In this document: one piece after another, positions 1 through 9,317 of the stretch | How the letters are laid out: each line of letters starts with the position of its first letter | Numbering within the stretch: the stretch's first letter is position 1 | From: a candidate division KSB1 bacterium | Lineage (GTDB): Bacteria; Zhuqueibacterota; JdFR-76; DREG01 | Assembly: GCA_022566355.1 (NCBI GenBank) | Contig: JADFJB010000026.1 | Coordinates: forward strand, 1-40,105 | Direction of reading: 5' to 3' | DNA: 40,105 bases | The notes under the pieces: generated by a model | Told to the model about the DNA's origin: nothing | The model's database searches: none | What the model saw: the letters and a program-made list of their open reading frames with translations, nothing else | Program-made: the position numbers and the translations under genes

Positions 1-3000
1 AAAATCCATTCCCTGGTCCCGTGCCCAGGATTCGAAAGACATCACCACTCCTTTCAGAAAGGTGATGAAATTACCCGGACTCGCCTGCAGCTGCGCCTTG
101 CCGCTTTCCAGCTTCGACAAATCGAGCAACTCATTTATGAGACGGAGCAGGCGCTGGGCATTACGCCGGATTAGCGCCAGCTTCTTTTTGCCGCCTTCAG
201 TGGCTTCCTCCATCAGTTGCTCTGTGGGTCCAAGAATCAAGGTCAGAGGCGTGCGGAATTCGTGGGAAATGTTGGCGAAAAAGTCAGACTTGACATTGTC
301 GAGCTCCTTGAGCTTCTCGGCTTCGACATGCTTTAATTCAGCCTGATGCTTGAGTTGCTGGCGGCTTATTTCAAAACGGCGACCGCCATAGAGAACTCCG
401 AAAAAGCCGAGCAAATAAAGCAAGTAAGCTAATTTCGTTCGCCACCACGGTGGGGTAATGATTATTTTTAGCGCTACTCCTTCCTCATTCCAAACCCCGT
501 CGCTGTTGGCGGCTCGCACGCGAAAGACATATTTGCCCCAGGGCATTCCGGTGTAATGGGCGATGCGGTTCGTACTATTGTCGATCCATTCTTTATCATA
601 GTTTTCCATTTTAAAAGCGTAGCGGTTTTTCTTCGGTGCGCGAAAATCCAGGGCTGTCATCTCAAATGCAAGGGTATTCTGGTGGAAGGGTAGCTCTAAA
701 TTCTCAGTAAGGCTGATGTGCTTATCCAGTGGTGAATTGTTTTCGCTCACGAAAACTGGCTCATAATTGATTTGAAGGCCTGAGATCAGAACCGGCGGAT
801 CGCTTTTGTTCTCCTTGATGTTGTCGGGATGAAAAATGCTAAACCCTTTGGGACCTGTAAAAATAAGTTCTCCATTGGCCGTCTTCGCCGCGTTCTGGCC
901 ATAGAAGAAAGTGAAATCATTGCCGTGCAAGCCGTCCGCCTGATCGTAGGTACGAACACTCTTGATTTCACGGCTCTCCCGGTCCAGGATTATTTTCGAA
1001 ATTCCATTATCGGTAGCCAGCCAGAGATGTCCCTTTTCGTCAGTGAGGATGGAAGAAACATGATTACTCGGCAAGCCATCCCGTATGGTGAAGTGCCGAA
1101 AAGTCTCCTGCTCGATATCGAAACGATTCAAACCTCCTTCTTCGGTACCAAGCCAGAGGTAACGCTTGGGGAAACGGGGATCGAGACAAATGGCCTTTAC
1201 TGAATTGCTGCTCAAGGAAAGTTTATCTTTAGCATCGTGTTGATATAGCCTAAAAGATGCCTGCTTTTCCTCAAAACGCAATAAGCCATAGCCGGTAGCA
1301 ATCCAAAAAACACCCGGCTGTCCATTCTTAATATCGTAGAAATAGTAATTCAGGCGTGCTCCGTAATCGCCGGTCCAGGAATCATATTGAAATTTTCTGG
1401 CCTCGAGGTTTTCCAGGTTGATCTTATAAAGAACAGCGTCCGTCCGGCTTTTCAGCTCACTACCGTATTTCAAAAGTAAGGGAGCCCATATATTTCCATC
1501 ACCATCCCCGGTAATTGCACTTGCATTTACCGCAACTTCCCTGCCAAATTTGATAGGTTGCTCCAGAACCTCACGATCGGGATTGTAGCGGAACAGACCT
1601 CTCCCCTCAGTCCCAAACCAAACATGGCCTGTAGCGTCTTCAAAAGCGCAATTGATATATGTAAAGCCTCCATCATTAAACATAGGCTGTGGAATCAAAT
1701 TCATCTCCCCGCTGGCACGATCACATCGATAGAGTTCTTTTACTGCAATCCACAGGTTTTGATGCGAATCCTCAAAAACAAATCGCATATTTACCAGATT
1801 GGATTGCAATCGATTCAAAACAGGGTTATAGGCTGAAAACTGTAATGCCGAATCGTATTTGTACAGGCCGTGCCAAACCGTTCCCAGCCATACCACACCT
1901 GCTTCATCCTGAATGATGACGGATGGGGAAACATCAGTTTCTCCCTCCTCTTCAGTAATTTTGATCCTCTGAAATAATTTTGAAACGGGGTCAAAATTGA
2001 TCAGACCCGTTTCGCCAATCCAAAACCAGGTTGGCACATGGTTAGGAATTTCAAACAGGGCGGAGTCAATGAAATAATCTCCGGGCAGGGTATAGCTTTC
2101 TACTGTCCACAGACCATTCGATCCATCAATCCTGTGAAAGTTATCCATGAGCACCCAAATAACGCCACTGCGGTCACAAATCAGATTCTTGACATATTGT
2201 TCTGGCAGGTGGTTCGGAGCGCCCGGTTCCTCAGGAAAAAAGCTAAAAGTATAAGACATATGTGTTGAGTTGTTCGAGGCTTCAGACTCAGGAAGCTTTG
2301 TTAGCCACCCCAATCCACCTTCAGTACCCACCCATATAATACCCTGATCATCAACCACGAGTCGAGTGATTCTGTTTTTCAGGCTTTCCGGATGGCCCTC
2401 ATCCGGTAACAATCGGGTTACTTGCGCCATAGAAGTGTCAGCCGCTAGAATGGGACTTGAGCCGATGGAAACGAGCTGATCAGGATACGGGATGCGAAAC
2501 AATCCGGACAAAGTACCAACCCAAATCGCCGCTGTGGAATCTTCGCAAATAGTTCTCACCCGAAGAGGGCCATTTACCAGCGTCTGGAGATCAAAACGCG
2601 AAAAAGTCTCAGTCTCGGGATGGAAGCGGTTGAGGCCGTTTAAAGTTCCAATCCACAACCAACCACGGGAGTCCTCAAATAATGTTTCTACCCCAGAACT
2701 GGACAGTGAACTCGAATCATCAGGATCATGCTTAAAGGATTGAAACGTGTATCCATCATATCTTACCAACCCACCATCAAGTGTGCCAATCCACAAGTAT
2801 CCCTGGTGGTCCTGTAGAAGACTGGTGATTCGAGTCTGTGTGAATCCTGCATCCGCTCCAAGGCGTTCAAAACGAGGATAGATATTTTGGGTGAAATGAG
2901 TATTTGTTTCTGTTACTATATTTTGTGCAATGCTTAAGTTCGTTATGCTACTTAGTATTATAGAGAGACCCAGTGATAAAATGATATTAATATTAAATCT

Positions 3001-3057
3001 GTATTTACCCCATTGTTGTGAATTTAATATTTTTACAAAAGCAGTAGAACGATTCAT
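1..3057 (-). CDS. HTCS-type hybrid sensor histidine kinase, N-terminal part (runs off window)
   Basis: The minus strand is open for 1019 codons from ATG at 3057 to the window edge with no stop. A hydrophobic N-terminal segment (about residues 20-45) is a signal or membrane anchor. Residues about 60-780 carry many two-component-regulator propeller (Reg_prop) repeats with W-I-G-T or W-L-G-T blades. Residues about 785-865 form a Y_Y_Y domain, residues about 872-890 are a membrane helix, and then a linker leads to a HisKA dimerisation domain with the motif NISHEFRTPLT and phospho-acceptor His at about 932. HATPase, receiver and AraC-type HTH domains usual for this family would lie outside the window. 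Such sensors bind oligosaccharides or other ligands in the periplasm and control neighbouring catabolic genes. It shares its strand with the oxidoreductase cluster upstream, so it may respond to the same substrate, but that is inference. No clear Shine-Dalgarno precedes the start. Confidence 0.9.
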   Translation of the reverse strand, partial: MNRSTAFVKILNSQQWGKYRFNINIILSLGLSIILSSITNLSIAQNIVTETNTHFTQNIYPRFERLGADAGFTQTRITSLLQDHQGYLWIGTLDGGLVRYDGYTFQSFKHDPDDSSSLSSSGVETLFEDSRGWLWIGTLNGLNRFHPETETFSRFDLQTLVNGPLRVRTICEDSTAAIWVGTLSGLFRIPYPDQLVSIGSSPILAADTSMAQVTRLLPDEGHPESLKNRITRLVVDDQGIIWVGTEGGLGWLTKLPESEASNNSTHMSYTFSFFPEEPGAPNHLPEQYVKNLICDRSGVIWVLMDNFHRIDGSNGLWTVESYTLPGDYFIDSALFEIPNHVPTWFWIGETGLINFDPVSKLFQRIKITEEEGETDVSPSVIIQDEAGVVWLGTVWHGLYKYDSALQFSAYNPVLNRLQSNLVNMRFVFEDSHQNLWIAVKELYRCDRASGEMNLIPQPMFNDGGFTYINCAFEDATGHVWFGTEGRGLFRYNPDREVLEQPIKFGREVAVNASAITGDGDGNIWAPLLLKYGSELKSRTDAVLYKINLENLEARKFQYDSWTGDYGARLNYYFYDIKNGQPGVFWIATGYGLLRFEEKQASFRLYQHDAKDKLSLSSNSVKAICLDPRFPKRYLWLGTEEGGLNRFDIEQETFRHFTIRDGLPSNHVSSILTDEKGHLWLATDNGISKIILDRESREIKSVRTYDQADGLHGNDFTFFYGQNAAKTANGELIFTGPKGFSIFHPDNIKENKSDPPVLISGLQINYEPVFVSENNSPLDKHISLTENLELPFHQNTLAFEMTALDFRAPKKNRYAFKMENYDKEWIDNSTNRIAHYTGMPWGKYVFRVRAANSDGVWNEEGVALKIIITPPWWRTKLAYLLYLLGFFGVLYGGRRFEISRQQLKHQAELKHVEAEKLKELDNVKSDFFANISHEFRTPLTLILGPTEQLMEEATEGGKKKLALIRRNAQRLLRLINELLDLSKLESGKAQLQASPGNFITFLKGVVMSFESWARDQGMDF

Positions 3058-3532
3058 TAAACCATTAATTCAATTCGAATGTCACAAATAACAAAGGCTG
3101 CTTAGTGTATCGGTAAAATTTATTATGAGTTTAGGTCATTACCATGCAATGTGAATATACAAATTTAGCAACAGACATCCAAGACTATAATGTGTAATTA
3201 GCTATTTTTTTAAAAGGAAAGGAAAGTTCTTGGTGTTAACGAGAGAACGCAAGAATTAAATCTTAACTAGTGATTGAACGAAAACTCAGAAAACAATGTC
3301 AATTCGGCATTTTTTAAGACGGAATCTCATTATTCCAATCTGGAAGATTCCCGATAAAAGCATTCGGGAATGACAGAAAGGTTGTTTTCGTTCAGACACT
3401 AACTAAATAAAGTTAATAAAACATCGGGATCTTTAAGCCCCTGTATTCTATCGCTCTTCAGCATAAAAACCGTTTTTCTTTGAGAAAGTCGGATACTAAT
3501 CTGATCTTTGCCTCAATTATTTTACACATCCG
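3058..3532. other. AT-rich intergenic region with a REP-like hairpin
   Basis: This stretch separates the cytochrome stop from the sensor kinase start and shows no coding frame. The part next to the kinase (3058-3290) is very AT-rich and probably holds its promoter. At 3347-3371 there is an 8-bp stem (ATTCCCGA / TCGGGAAT) with a 9-nt loop inside a longer repeat-like sequence ending GGGAATGACAG. This looks like a dispersed palindromic element rather than a terminator, because no T-run follows. Confidence 0.5.
3347..3371. repeat. REP-like short hairpin
   Basis: The 8-nt arms ATTCCCGA and TCGGGAAT are separated by TAAAAGCAT. The flanking sequence (3341-3376) resembles short palindromic elements common between genes of FCB-type genomes. 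No U-tract is present, so a terminator role is not supported. Confidence 0.5.
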
Positions 3533-5736
3533 CTACTTCCCCGGCCCATGCGCCTTCTCATAAGTCTGCAAGGAGTGCATCAATGCTGTGGCTTGTTTGA
3601 AAGCGACCTGGATAGATTCTTTCTGGTATGGGCTAAGCATTGCATCTGTCACTATCGTCGGCACACCTTCCTGATCGACAGCATGGCAGGTGCCGCATTT
3701 TATCGGTCCGGCATGGCCATCCGGATTCAGCGCCTTCGCCTGGCTTAAACTGACCGGATCGGCGCCTTTCTCGGTTACCGGGTATAATCCATGAGTACTT
3801 TGGTGGCAGCTCTGGCACGAGATACCGCGGTGGCCTTTGCTGTAACGCATCAGGCTAAACTTCTCCACCTGGTCGATGGGCCCGTAAATGCCGCCCATAT
3901 TTTCCACGAAAGGCGGGTTGTGGCAGTCGGCGCATTTGGGTTCGCCAGCCGCGAGCCAGAAATCCTTGCCATCATCGATAATGCGATAGGGATCGGATGG
4001 CGTATCGGTCCAAATGGCTTTGATGCCATCACTCGTGGTTTTCGGATCGAAAAAATCCTCCGCGGAAAAATTGGCGTATCGTCCGTTTTCCATACGTCGC
4101 ATCGTAGTCACTATTTGATCTAGAGAACGATTTCGAAGTGTCGATCCTGTCAATGCAAGCACATTATCCAGCGTATCCGCTTTGTACAATAGTCGTGAGG
4201 CAACATTATGACAATTGGTGCAGTACATGCCTTTACCATCCATCAAAACATTTTCCTGGATCCACTTCCCTATCGAATTCAAATGTTTTTGAGTTCCCAG
4301 CACTTTGCCGGAATTCGCATTCGAGTGCAGATCACGACCCAGAAAACAACCGCCGCGATAATCGCGAATATCGCCGCCACGGAAATGACCTTCATCATTT
4401 ATCGGGTATTCCGCCAAACTGCCAGACTGCACATGGGCAGGGTGACAGCCCTGGCAATTTGCGGTTCGGCCGTTTATATCCGGATCCAGCGCTTTCTCCA
4501 AATGAAGCAGATGCATTGCTTCTGAAAGGGACGAAATTGTTTCTCCGTTCGGTTTTTTCGCGCCCTGTAATTGCCCGACGATATTATCGGCGTGGCATGC
4601 CTGGCACCGTACTGGTTGACGACCAAGCCGGGTCACCGATGCACCCGTGCGATTATCAGGATCGTAGCTTTTAAGAAATTCGGTGTCATGTTTGTCATCG
4701 TGGATTTCCAGGAGTGAAATGGAGGCAGCTTTAATTTTCGCGTAATAATCTGTCGTATTCGGGAATGTATTTTCCAAAAATTAAACTCTTTTTCCCAAAG
4801 ATTGTACTTCTCTCCATTAGCCCGTTTTGAAGCATGACATTTCTGACAACCCGGTACATCGATTGGGTTGGCGCCAAAAAAGGTTATCGGTTCTTTGGTT
4901 CGGGGATCATTCTCAATCGTCACTTCATGTTTTTGCGGAATGGAATCCGCATTCTGATCCTGCCAAACAGCCAATGAAACCGAGGCTTTTTGATAGGGCC
5001 GAATAATTTCTTCGGTTGCTTCCCGGATATTTCCGATGGAGCCATCGTAAAAAGGGGTTAATGGCAAACCGAGCGCTTCCCAATATCCACGCATAGCTAA
5101 AACCAATGGCGTTTCTGAGATGCCATCATTGGTAACCGTGTAGAGAACGGTGCCATCCGGTCCGGTATAATCCAATTTACCGTGACTCATTGGTTTACCG
5201 GTTGGACCATGATCCTGCGGAATTGCCAGGTCGGTTCCTAAATACAACTTTGTTAACTTGCCGGTCGGGTATGGCATATACCGGAGCGGTCTTTCTTCAT
5301 ATGTAAAAAGATGTTGAAAGTATGCATTGGCAAAAGAGTCGCTTGGATCCTGGACATCGCCGTCGCCATTCACGTCTACGGGCACATTCCAATACAACAT
5401 TTTGGGGCCTTCAGAATAGGTGTTGTCCACATGCTCATACCAAAGAATCAAATGATCCGCTTGTAAGTCGGTTTCAGTAAGAATTACAGGTTTCGCCATA
5501 GGTGAATCTGCAGTTTTAATAATTTGAGCGAGGATGCTATTATAAGGTGGCAAAATACAACAATAAGAAAGATCGAAGCCGGTACAATGCATACCTAAAT
5601 CATAATGGATCGTGATCACATATTCTCGACTGGGAATTTTGATTTGGGATATGGTTTGCGCAAGGGCTGGCGGGGAGTACGCAACCAAGTGCAGTATTGA
5701 AAATAAAGGAAATAAAAATTTTAGGTTCGTTTTCAT
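3533..5736 (-). pseudogene. Seven-haem secreted cytochrome c, split by a frameshift
   Basis: Two overlapping minus-strand frames together encode one secreted protein of about 735 residues. The upstream frame (from ATG 5736, or ATG 5745) has a signal peptide (MKTNLKFLFPLFSILHLVAY, cleavage near PPALAQ), a globular part with H-Y-D-L-G-M-H-C and Y-C-C-I-L-P-P motifs, and the first haem motif CQKCH. The downstream frame (4777-3533, opened only by a TTG) has no signal peptide and carries six more: CQACH, CQGCH, CTNCH, CADCH, CQSCH and CGTCH. The break is at the T5 run near 4776-4780; one extra T reads EFNF-LENTFPNTTDYY without interruption. As written, the upstream product would keep one haem and end at 4633. 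The gene lies downstream of a periplasmic Mo hydroxylase and could accept its electrons. A sequence error, a true pseudogene or slippage are all possible; a T5 tract is weak for programmed slippage. Confidence 0.8.
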
Positions 5737-5742
5737 TAAAAA

Positions 5743-5812
5743 CATTTTTAGACAGGATAAACAGGATTATCAGGATAATAATCCAGTATATCTTGTTAAT
5801 CCTGTCAAAAAA
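5743..5812. repeat. Dispersed repeat, copy 1
   Basis: This 70-bp unit runs from CATTTTTAGACAGGATAAAC to CTTGTTAATCCTGTCAAAAA. Its ends GACAGGAT and ATCCTGTC are inverted copies, so it can fold on itself. Two further copies, in the same orientation, lie at 11959-12044 and 16563-16649. This copy sits directly against the start of the cytochrome gene on the minus strand, and the ATG at 5745 belongs to the repeat. Confidence 0.9.
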
Positions 5813-5839
5813 GAAAAAACAGCTATTAAAAGAGATTAT

Positions 5840-6121
5840 TTAAGAAAGATTGTCTTCGTAATTTTTCCGGTCATTCGAGGCCACAGGGATGCTTGACAGT
5901 AATGGTTGAAAGCAAACCCTGTTGGGCGTACAATCTTCCGGGCAAACCACATCGTCATCGGGGCCAATGGGGTGGAGTGTTTTTAAGCAAAAGTATTGGT
6001 TGTACGGGTGATGAACTTCCATATAATGTTCATCAAGCATATCCGGAACATAACTGGCTTTAGTGCGCATACTCTTACAGATTGGCAGTTCCGGATGATC
6101 CGGATTTTTAATAAAAGACAT
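5840..6121 (-). CDS. Small cysteine-rich protein of unknown function
   Basis: A 93-residue protein starting at ATG 6121 behind a good ribosome site (GAGGTT, 6 nt upstream). It has no signal peptide or membrane helix. Cysteines lie at about residues 15, 45, 60, 64 and 70, the last three as C-x3-C-x5-C in the segment VVCPEDCTPNRVC, which could bind metal or form disulfides. Histidines are also frequent (H32, H37, H38, H50). I do not recognise the family. It sits 92 bp downstream of the FAD subunit of the Mo hydroxylase and upstream of the cytochrome on the same strand, so it may be part of that operon, as an accessory or maturation factor. That role is inference from position only. Confidence 0.65.
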   Translation of the reverse strand: MSFIKNPDHPELPICKSMRTKASYVPDMLDEHYMEVHHPYNQYFCLKTLHPIGPDDDVVCPEDCTPNRVCFQPLLSSIPVASNDRKNYEDNLS

Positions 6122-6159
6122 GCTGAACCTCGATTTTTATGAAATTTATTAACTTCAAA

Positions 6160-6205
6160 TTAGTTTTTCCAACTTGGCGTTCTTCGCGTCTTTGCGGTTA
6201 AAAAA
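6160..6205. repeat. Half of a CTTTGCGG-type dispersed repeat
   Basis: The sequence CTTCGCGTCTTTGCGGT at about 6180-6200, just after the FAD-subunit stop (minus strand), matches the arm of the palindromic element at 35794-35987. Only one arm is present here. Confidence 0.45.
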
Positions 6206-6213
6206 ATTATCAT

Positions 6214-7185
6214 TTAACTCAAACTCTGCAATGCTCGCCGCACCAGGTTTTCGGTCAATTGAATTTTATAGCCATTATGTTGCAACGGCAGCGCATTAGC
6301 TACAGATACAGAAGCAGCGTTCTCGATATTGGCTGCATTTAAGGTTTTACCTTCCAGCTCCGCTTCGGAATTTTTTACCCGCCAGGGTATCGACGCAACA
6401 CCACCCAGCACGATACGGGCTTTTTGCACCCGGTTGCCACTCATCTGCAAAACAGCAGCTACACTACTGATGGCGAAATCCATAGATTGTTTTTCACGGA
6501 ATTTAAGATAAGTGGATCGTGTTCCTCGTGCAGGTTCCGGGATCATTATTTTTGTGACAACCTGGTTCGCCTTTAAAATATTTTCACGCCTGAGATTATC
6601 CACTGGTAATTGAAAAAAGTCTGCAATGGCTGTCTCCTGGGTTCCTGATGCTCCAAGAATCTCGATACTGGCTGCAAGCGCCATAAGCGCCGGTGCAGAA
6701 TCAGACGGGTGGACAATAAAGCTGGGACCGCCGCCCAATATTGCGTTGTATTGATTGAGACCCTCGACAGAATAGCATTTACTCCCGCCTTTTTTAAGGC
6801 ATGGAAACTCTTTACCACGAAAATACCAACAACGCGGTCGTTGGCATATATTTCCGCCAATTGTACCCATATTACGCAATTGCGGGGTGGCTACGGAAGC
6901 TGCAGCTTCGGATAAAACTGCATACTTTCCTTGAATTTTTGGATCAGCTGCAATTGTAGCAATGGTGGTTAAAGCGCCGATTTCTATGCCATTGCCATTA
7001 CTTATCCCGTAAAGATCTTTAATATTTTTGATATTCACAACCCGCTTGGGCTCGATTAATCTTTCCTTTAGCATATCGAGTAAATCTGTTCCACCTGCCA
7101 GGATCGCACTTTCACCCCATCTGGGTCCCAAAAGCTCCGGTAAATCAGCTAGATGTTTTGCGTTGACATATTCAAACTTATTCAT
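6214..7185 (-). CDS. Mo-hydroxylase FAD-binding subunit (PaoB/YagS type)
   Basis: This 323-residue protein is the medium, flavin-carrying subunit of a xanthine-oxidase-family enzyme; it passes electrons from the iron-sulfur subunit to the outside acceptor. The FAD pyrophosphate motif AILAGGTDLL is at residues 28-37, and RNMGTIGGN at about 104-112 is the second FAD contact. The insert after it has cysteines 114, 119, 129 and 137 in a spacing like that of PaoB and 4-hydroxybenzoyl-CoA reductase beta subunits, which carry an extra [4Fe-4S] cluster. VHPSDSAPALMAL follows as expected. The C-terminal CO-dehydrogenase flavoprotein domain is complete. It starts 11 bp after the Mo subunit and has no signal peptide, consistent with export of the folded complex through the Tat signal on the small subunit. 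Confidence 0.92.
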   Translation of the reverse strand: MNKFEYVNAKHLADLPELLGPRWGESAILAGGTDLLDMLKERLIEPKRVVNIKNIKDLYGISNGNGIEIGALTTIATIAADPKIQGKYAVLSEAAASVATPQLRNMGTIGGNICQRPRCWYFRGKEFPCLKKGGSKCYSVEGLNQYNAILGGGPSFIVHPSDSAPALMALAASIEILGASGTQETAIADFFQLPVDNLRRENILKANQVVTKIMIPEPARGTRSTYLKFREKQSMDFAISSVAAVLQMSGNRVQKARIVLGGVASIPWRVKNSEAELEGKTLNAANIENAASVSVANALPLQHNGYKIQLTENLVRRALQSLS

Positions 7186-7196
7186 GATGAACCTCC

Positions 7197-9314
7197 TTAT
7201 CGGCCATTGGTTGAAGGTGTGAGTGCAGTTAACACTTTATCCGGAGTCATCGGTAATTCACGAATACGCACTCCGATAGCGTTGTAAACCGCATTTGCTA
7301 TTGCCGCCGCTGTCGGTATCGTTGGCGGTTCTCCTATTCCTATAACACCGCGTTCCGGTTCATCATGAAATATGACTTCAATTTCAGGCGTTTCCATCGT
7401 ACCTAGAATTTTGTAATTCTCGAACTCAGCATTGACCTGGACTCCTGTAATCGGATCCATTTGTCTGTTTTCGTAAAGAGCGTAACTTACACCTTGAACA
7501 ACAGCTCCATTGATCTGACTCTCGGTAGTAAGTCGATCAAGAATCAAGCCGCAATCATGAACAGCTACGATTTTGATCACATCAATTCGACCGGTTTCAA
7601 TATCCACCTCAACTTCTGCAAACTGGCAGCCGGCAACACCGGCTGAAGAAAGACCTTCGACCCATTCACCATGGACTTCGAGTGATTCGGAATCCAGCAG
7701 GCTGCAGATTTCTTTCCAGGTTAGTTTTTTATTTGCAGCCCCACGAACCGAAACTTCTCCGTTTCCCCATTCAATTTCGGTAGGCTGAACTCCAAAATGA
7801 TTCGCCGCTAATTCTATTAGTTTGGCTTTCGCTTTTTCTGTGGTATTTTTGATAGCCGGCGCCACAGAGGGAGCAGTGGTGCTTCCTCCCGAGCCACCTG
7901 ACCGTGGATAGTTTGTATCCCCTACCAGTGATCGGATTTGATTTATCTTCAACCCTAGTTCCTCTGCGGCGATGGCTGCAATAATCGTACGGGTGCCGGT
8001 GCCAATATCCTGGGTGCCACATTTTACTTCAACTCCACCATCCGGAAAAACCGTCATTGTTGCTTTTGTACCCCTGCCTCCAGTCGACCAGATACTGGCG
8101 CCTAAACCTAAACCTCGCTTCAATGGTCCGCTACCGCTGCCAGGTGTTTTATTGCGTTTATTCCAGCTAATTCTTTCTGCACCTTTTCGCCACTCTTGTA
8201 ACCTGGTTTGATTGGTATCGACTTTTAGCCGCAAATCCAGGGGATCCATTCCTAATTTTTCCGCTAATTCATCCATGATTTGCTCCATGGCAAAGGATGA
8301 CTGCGGACGACCGGGAGCCCTAAAAGGCCGGGCAGATCCGGCATTGGTAAATACATCGAAATGTTCATGTTTCCAATTCGGAAATTCATAAACAAATGGA
8401 AGGAGTGTTCTTGCGTTGGAACTGATACCCGGGGTACCCCAACTTGTTGCTGAGAATGCGACCAACTCACCGTCTTTCTTTGCGCCCGCTTTAATTTTTT
8501 GAATACTGTCGGGGCGATTCCCGGCTACCAAAAAATCCTGTTTACGAGTTAACATGAGATGTACTGGTGCATTGGCCTGTTTGGACAATTTTGCAGCAAT
8601 AGCCGAATAACTCCCTGGCTGAAGCTTGCTGCCAAACCCCCCTCCCATGTGTTGGCATATCACTCGTACTTTACTCTCCGGCATTTCCAAAAACTTCGCT
8701 AAGCCTTCACGAACACCATGAACCGCCTGGGTCGAATCCCAAACAATAAGCTCATCACCTTCCCACATAGCCACACTGCCGTGAGTTTCCAGGCTAGACT
8801 GGGTTTGTACCTGGGTTCGAAATTCATCTTCGACAATCACATCTGCCTGGGCAAAACCCGCCTCCACATCACCCTCGCCACGAACTCTCGGATCGCGAAT
8901 ATTGCTCCGATTTGTAAATACTCTTGGAGCGCCGTCTTTCATAGCCGCATCCAAATCGGCTGCAAACGGCAATACTTCATATTTCACATCAAATAATTCC
9001 AGGGCATCTTTAGCGATTTCGGCAGTAGTTGCCGCAACCGCTGCGACATCTTCACCAACATAGCGCAAAGTTCCAGTGGGATGGACATCTGTTAAGACGG
9101 CTTTCACGCCCGGCAGCCTGCGCACTTTTGAATCATCTATACTGATGATTTTTGCAGCAGGATGAGGCGAAGACAGGATAGCGCCATATAGCATGCCCTT
9201 AGGATTTTGATCATACACATACTTCGCTTGACCCGTAACTTTTTCGGCTCCATCCAGACGAGGATAACGTTTGCTCAGTATTGACATTTGATTGAGAGGT
9301 TTCCAATTCGCCAT
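7197..9314 (-). CDS. Mo-hydroxylase molybdopterin-binding catalytic subunit (PaoC/YagR type)
   Basis: A 705-residue large subunit that binds the molybdenum cofactor and hydroxylates aldehydes or related substrates. The N-terminal aldehyde-oxidase a/b hammerhead domain spans about residues 15-125, and the Mo-cofactor domain follows with QHMGGGFGSK near residue 220 and the moco-binding G-T-Q-D-I-G-T-G-T motif further on. The catalytic Glu is visible in GIGEPPTIPTAA at about residue 662, the same context as in PaoC. Length and motifs agree with the PaoC branch rather than classical xanthine dehydrogenases. It starts 3 bp after the 2Fe-2S gene, with a GGAG ribosome site overlapping that gene's end. 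The substrate cannot be read from the sequence; aromatic or aliphatic aldehydes are likeliest by family. Confidence 0.93.
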   Translation of the reverse strand: MANWKPLNQMSILSKRYPRLDGAEKVTGQAKYVYDQNPKGMLYGAILSSPHPAAKIISIDDSKVRRLPGVKAVLTDVHPTGTLRYVGEDVAAVAATTAEIAKDALELFDVKYEVLPFAADLDAAMKDGAPRVFTNRSNIRDPRVRGEGDVEAGFAQADVIVEDEFRTQVQTQSSLETHGSVAMWEGDELIVWDSTQAVHGVREGLAKFLEMPESKVRVICQHMGGGFGSKLQPGSYSAIAAKLSKQANAPVHLMLTRKQDFLVAGNRPDSIQKIKAGAKKDGELVAFSATSWGTPGISSNARTLLPFVYEFPNWKHEHFDVFTNAGSARPFRAPGRPQSSFAMEQIMDELAEKLGMDPLDLRLKVDTNQTRLQEWRKGAERISWNKRNKTPGSGSGPLKRGLGLGASIWSTGGRGTKATMTVFPDGGVEVKCGTQDIGTGTRTIIAAIAAEELGLKINQIRSLVGDTNYPRSGGSGGSTTAPSVAPAIKNTTEKAKAKLIELAANHFGVQPTEIEWGNGEVSVRGAANKKLTWKEICSLLDSESLEVHGEWVEGLSSAGVAGCQFAEVEVDIETGRIDVIKIVAVHDCGLILDRLTTESQINGAVVQGVSYALYENRQMDPITGVQVNAEFENYKILGTMETPEIEVIFHDEPERGVIGIGEPPTIPTAAAIANAVYNAIGVRIRELPMTPDKVLTALTPSTNGR

Positions 9315-9317
9315 GGC

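Noticed and set aside
4138-4674. Plus-strand ORF of 178 codons opposite the cytochrome
   Set aside because: It is the complement of a gene with six CxxCH motifs; its own translation shows no domain or ribosome site.
4770-4785. Programmed ribosomal frameshift in the cytochrome gene
   Set aside because: A T5 tract without a slippery heptamer or clear downstream structure is weak evidence; mutation or sequencing error is simpler.
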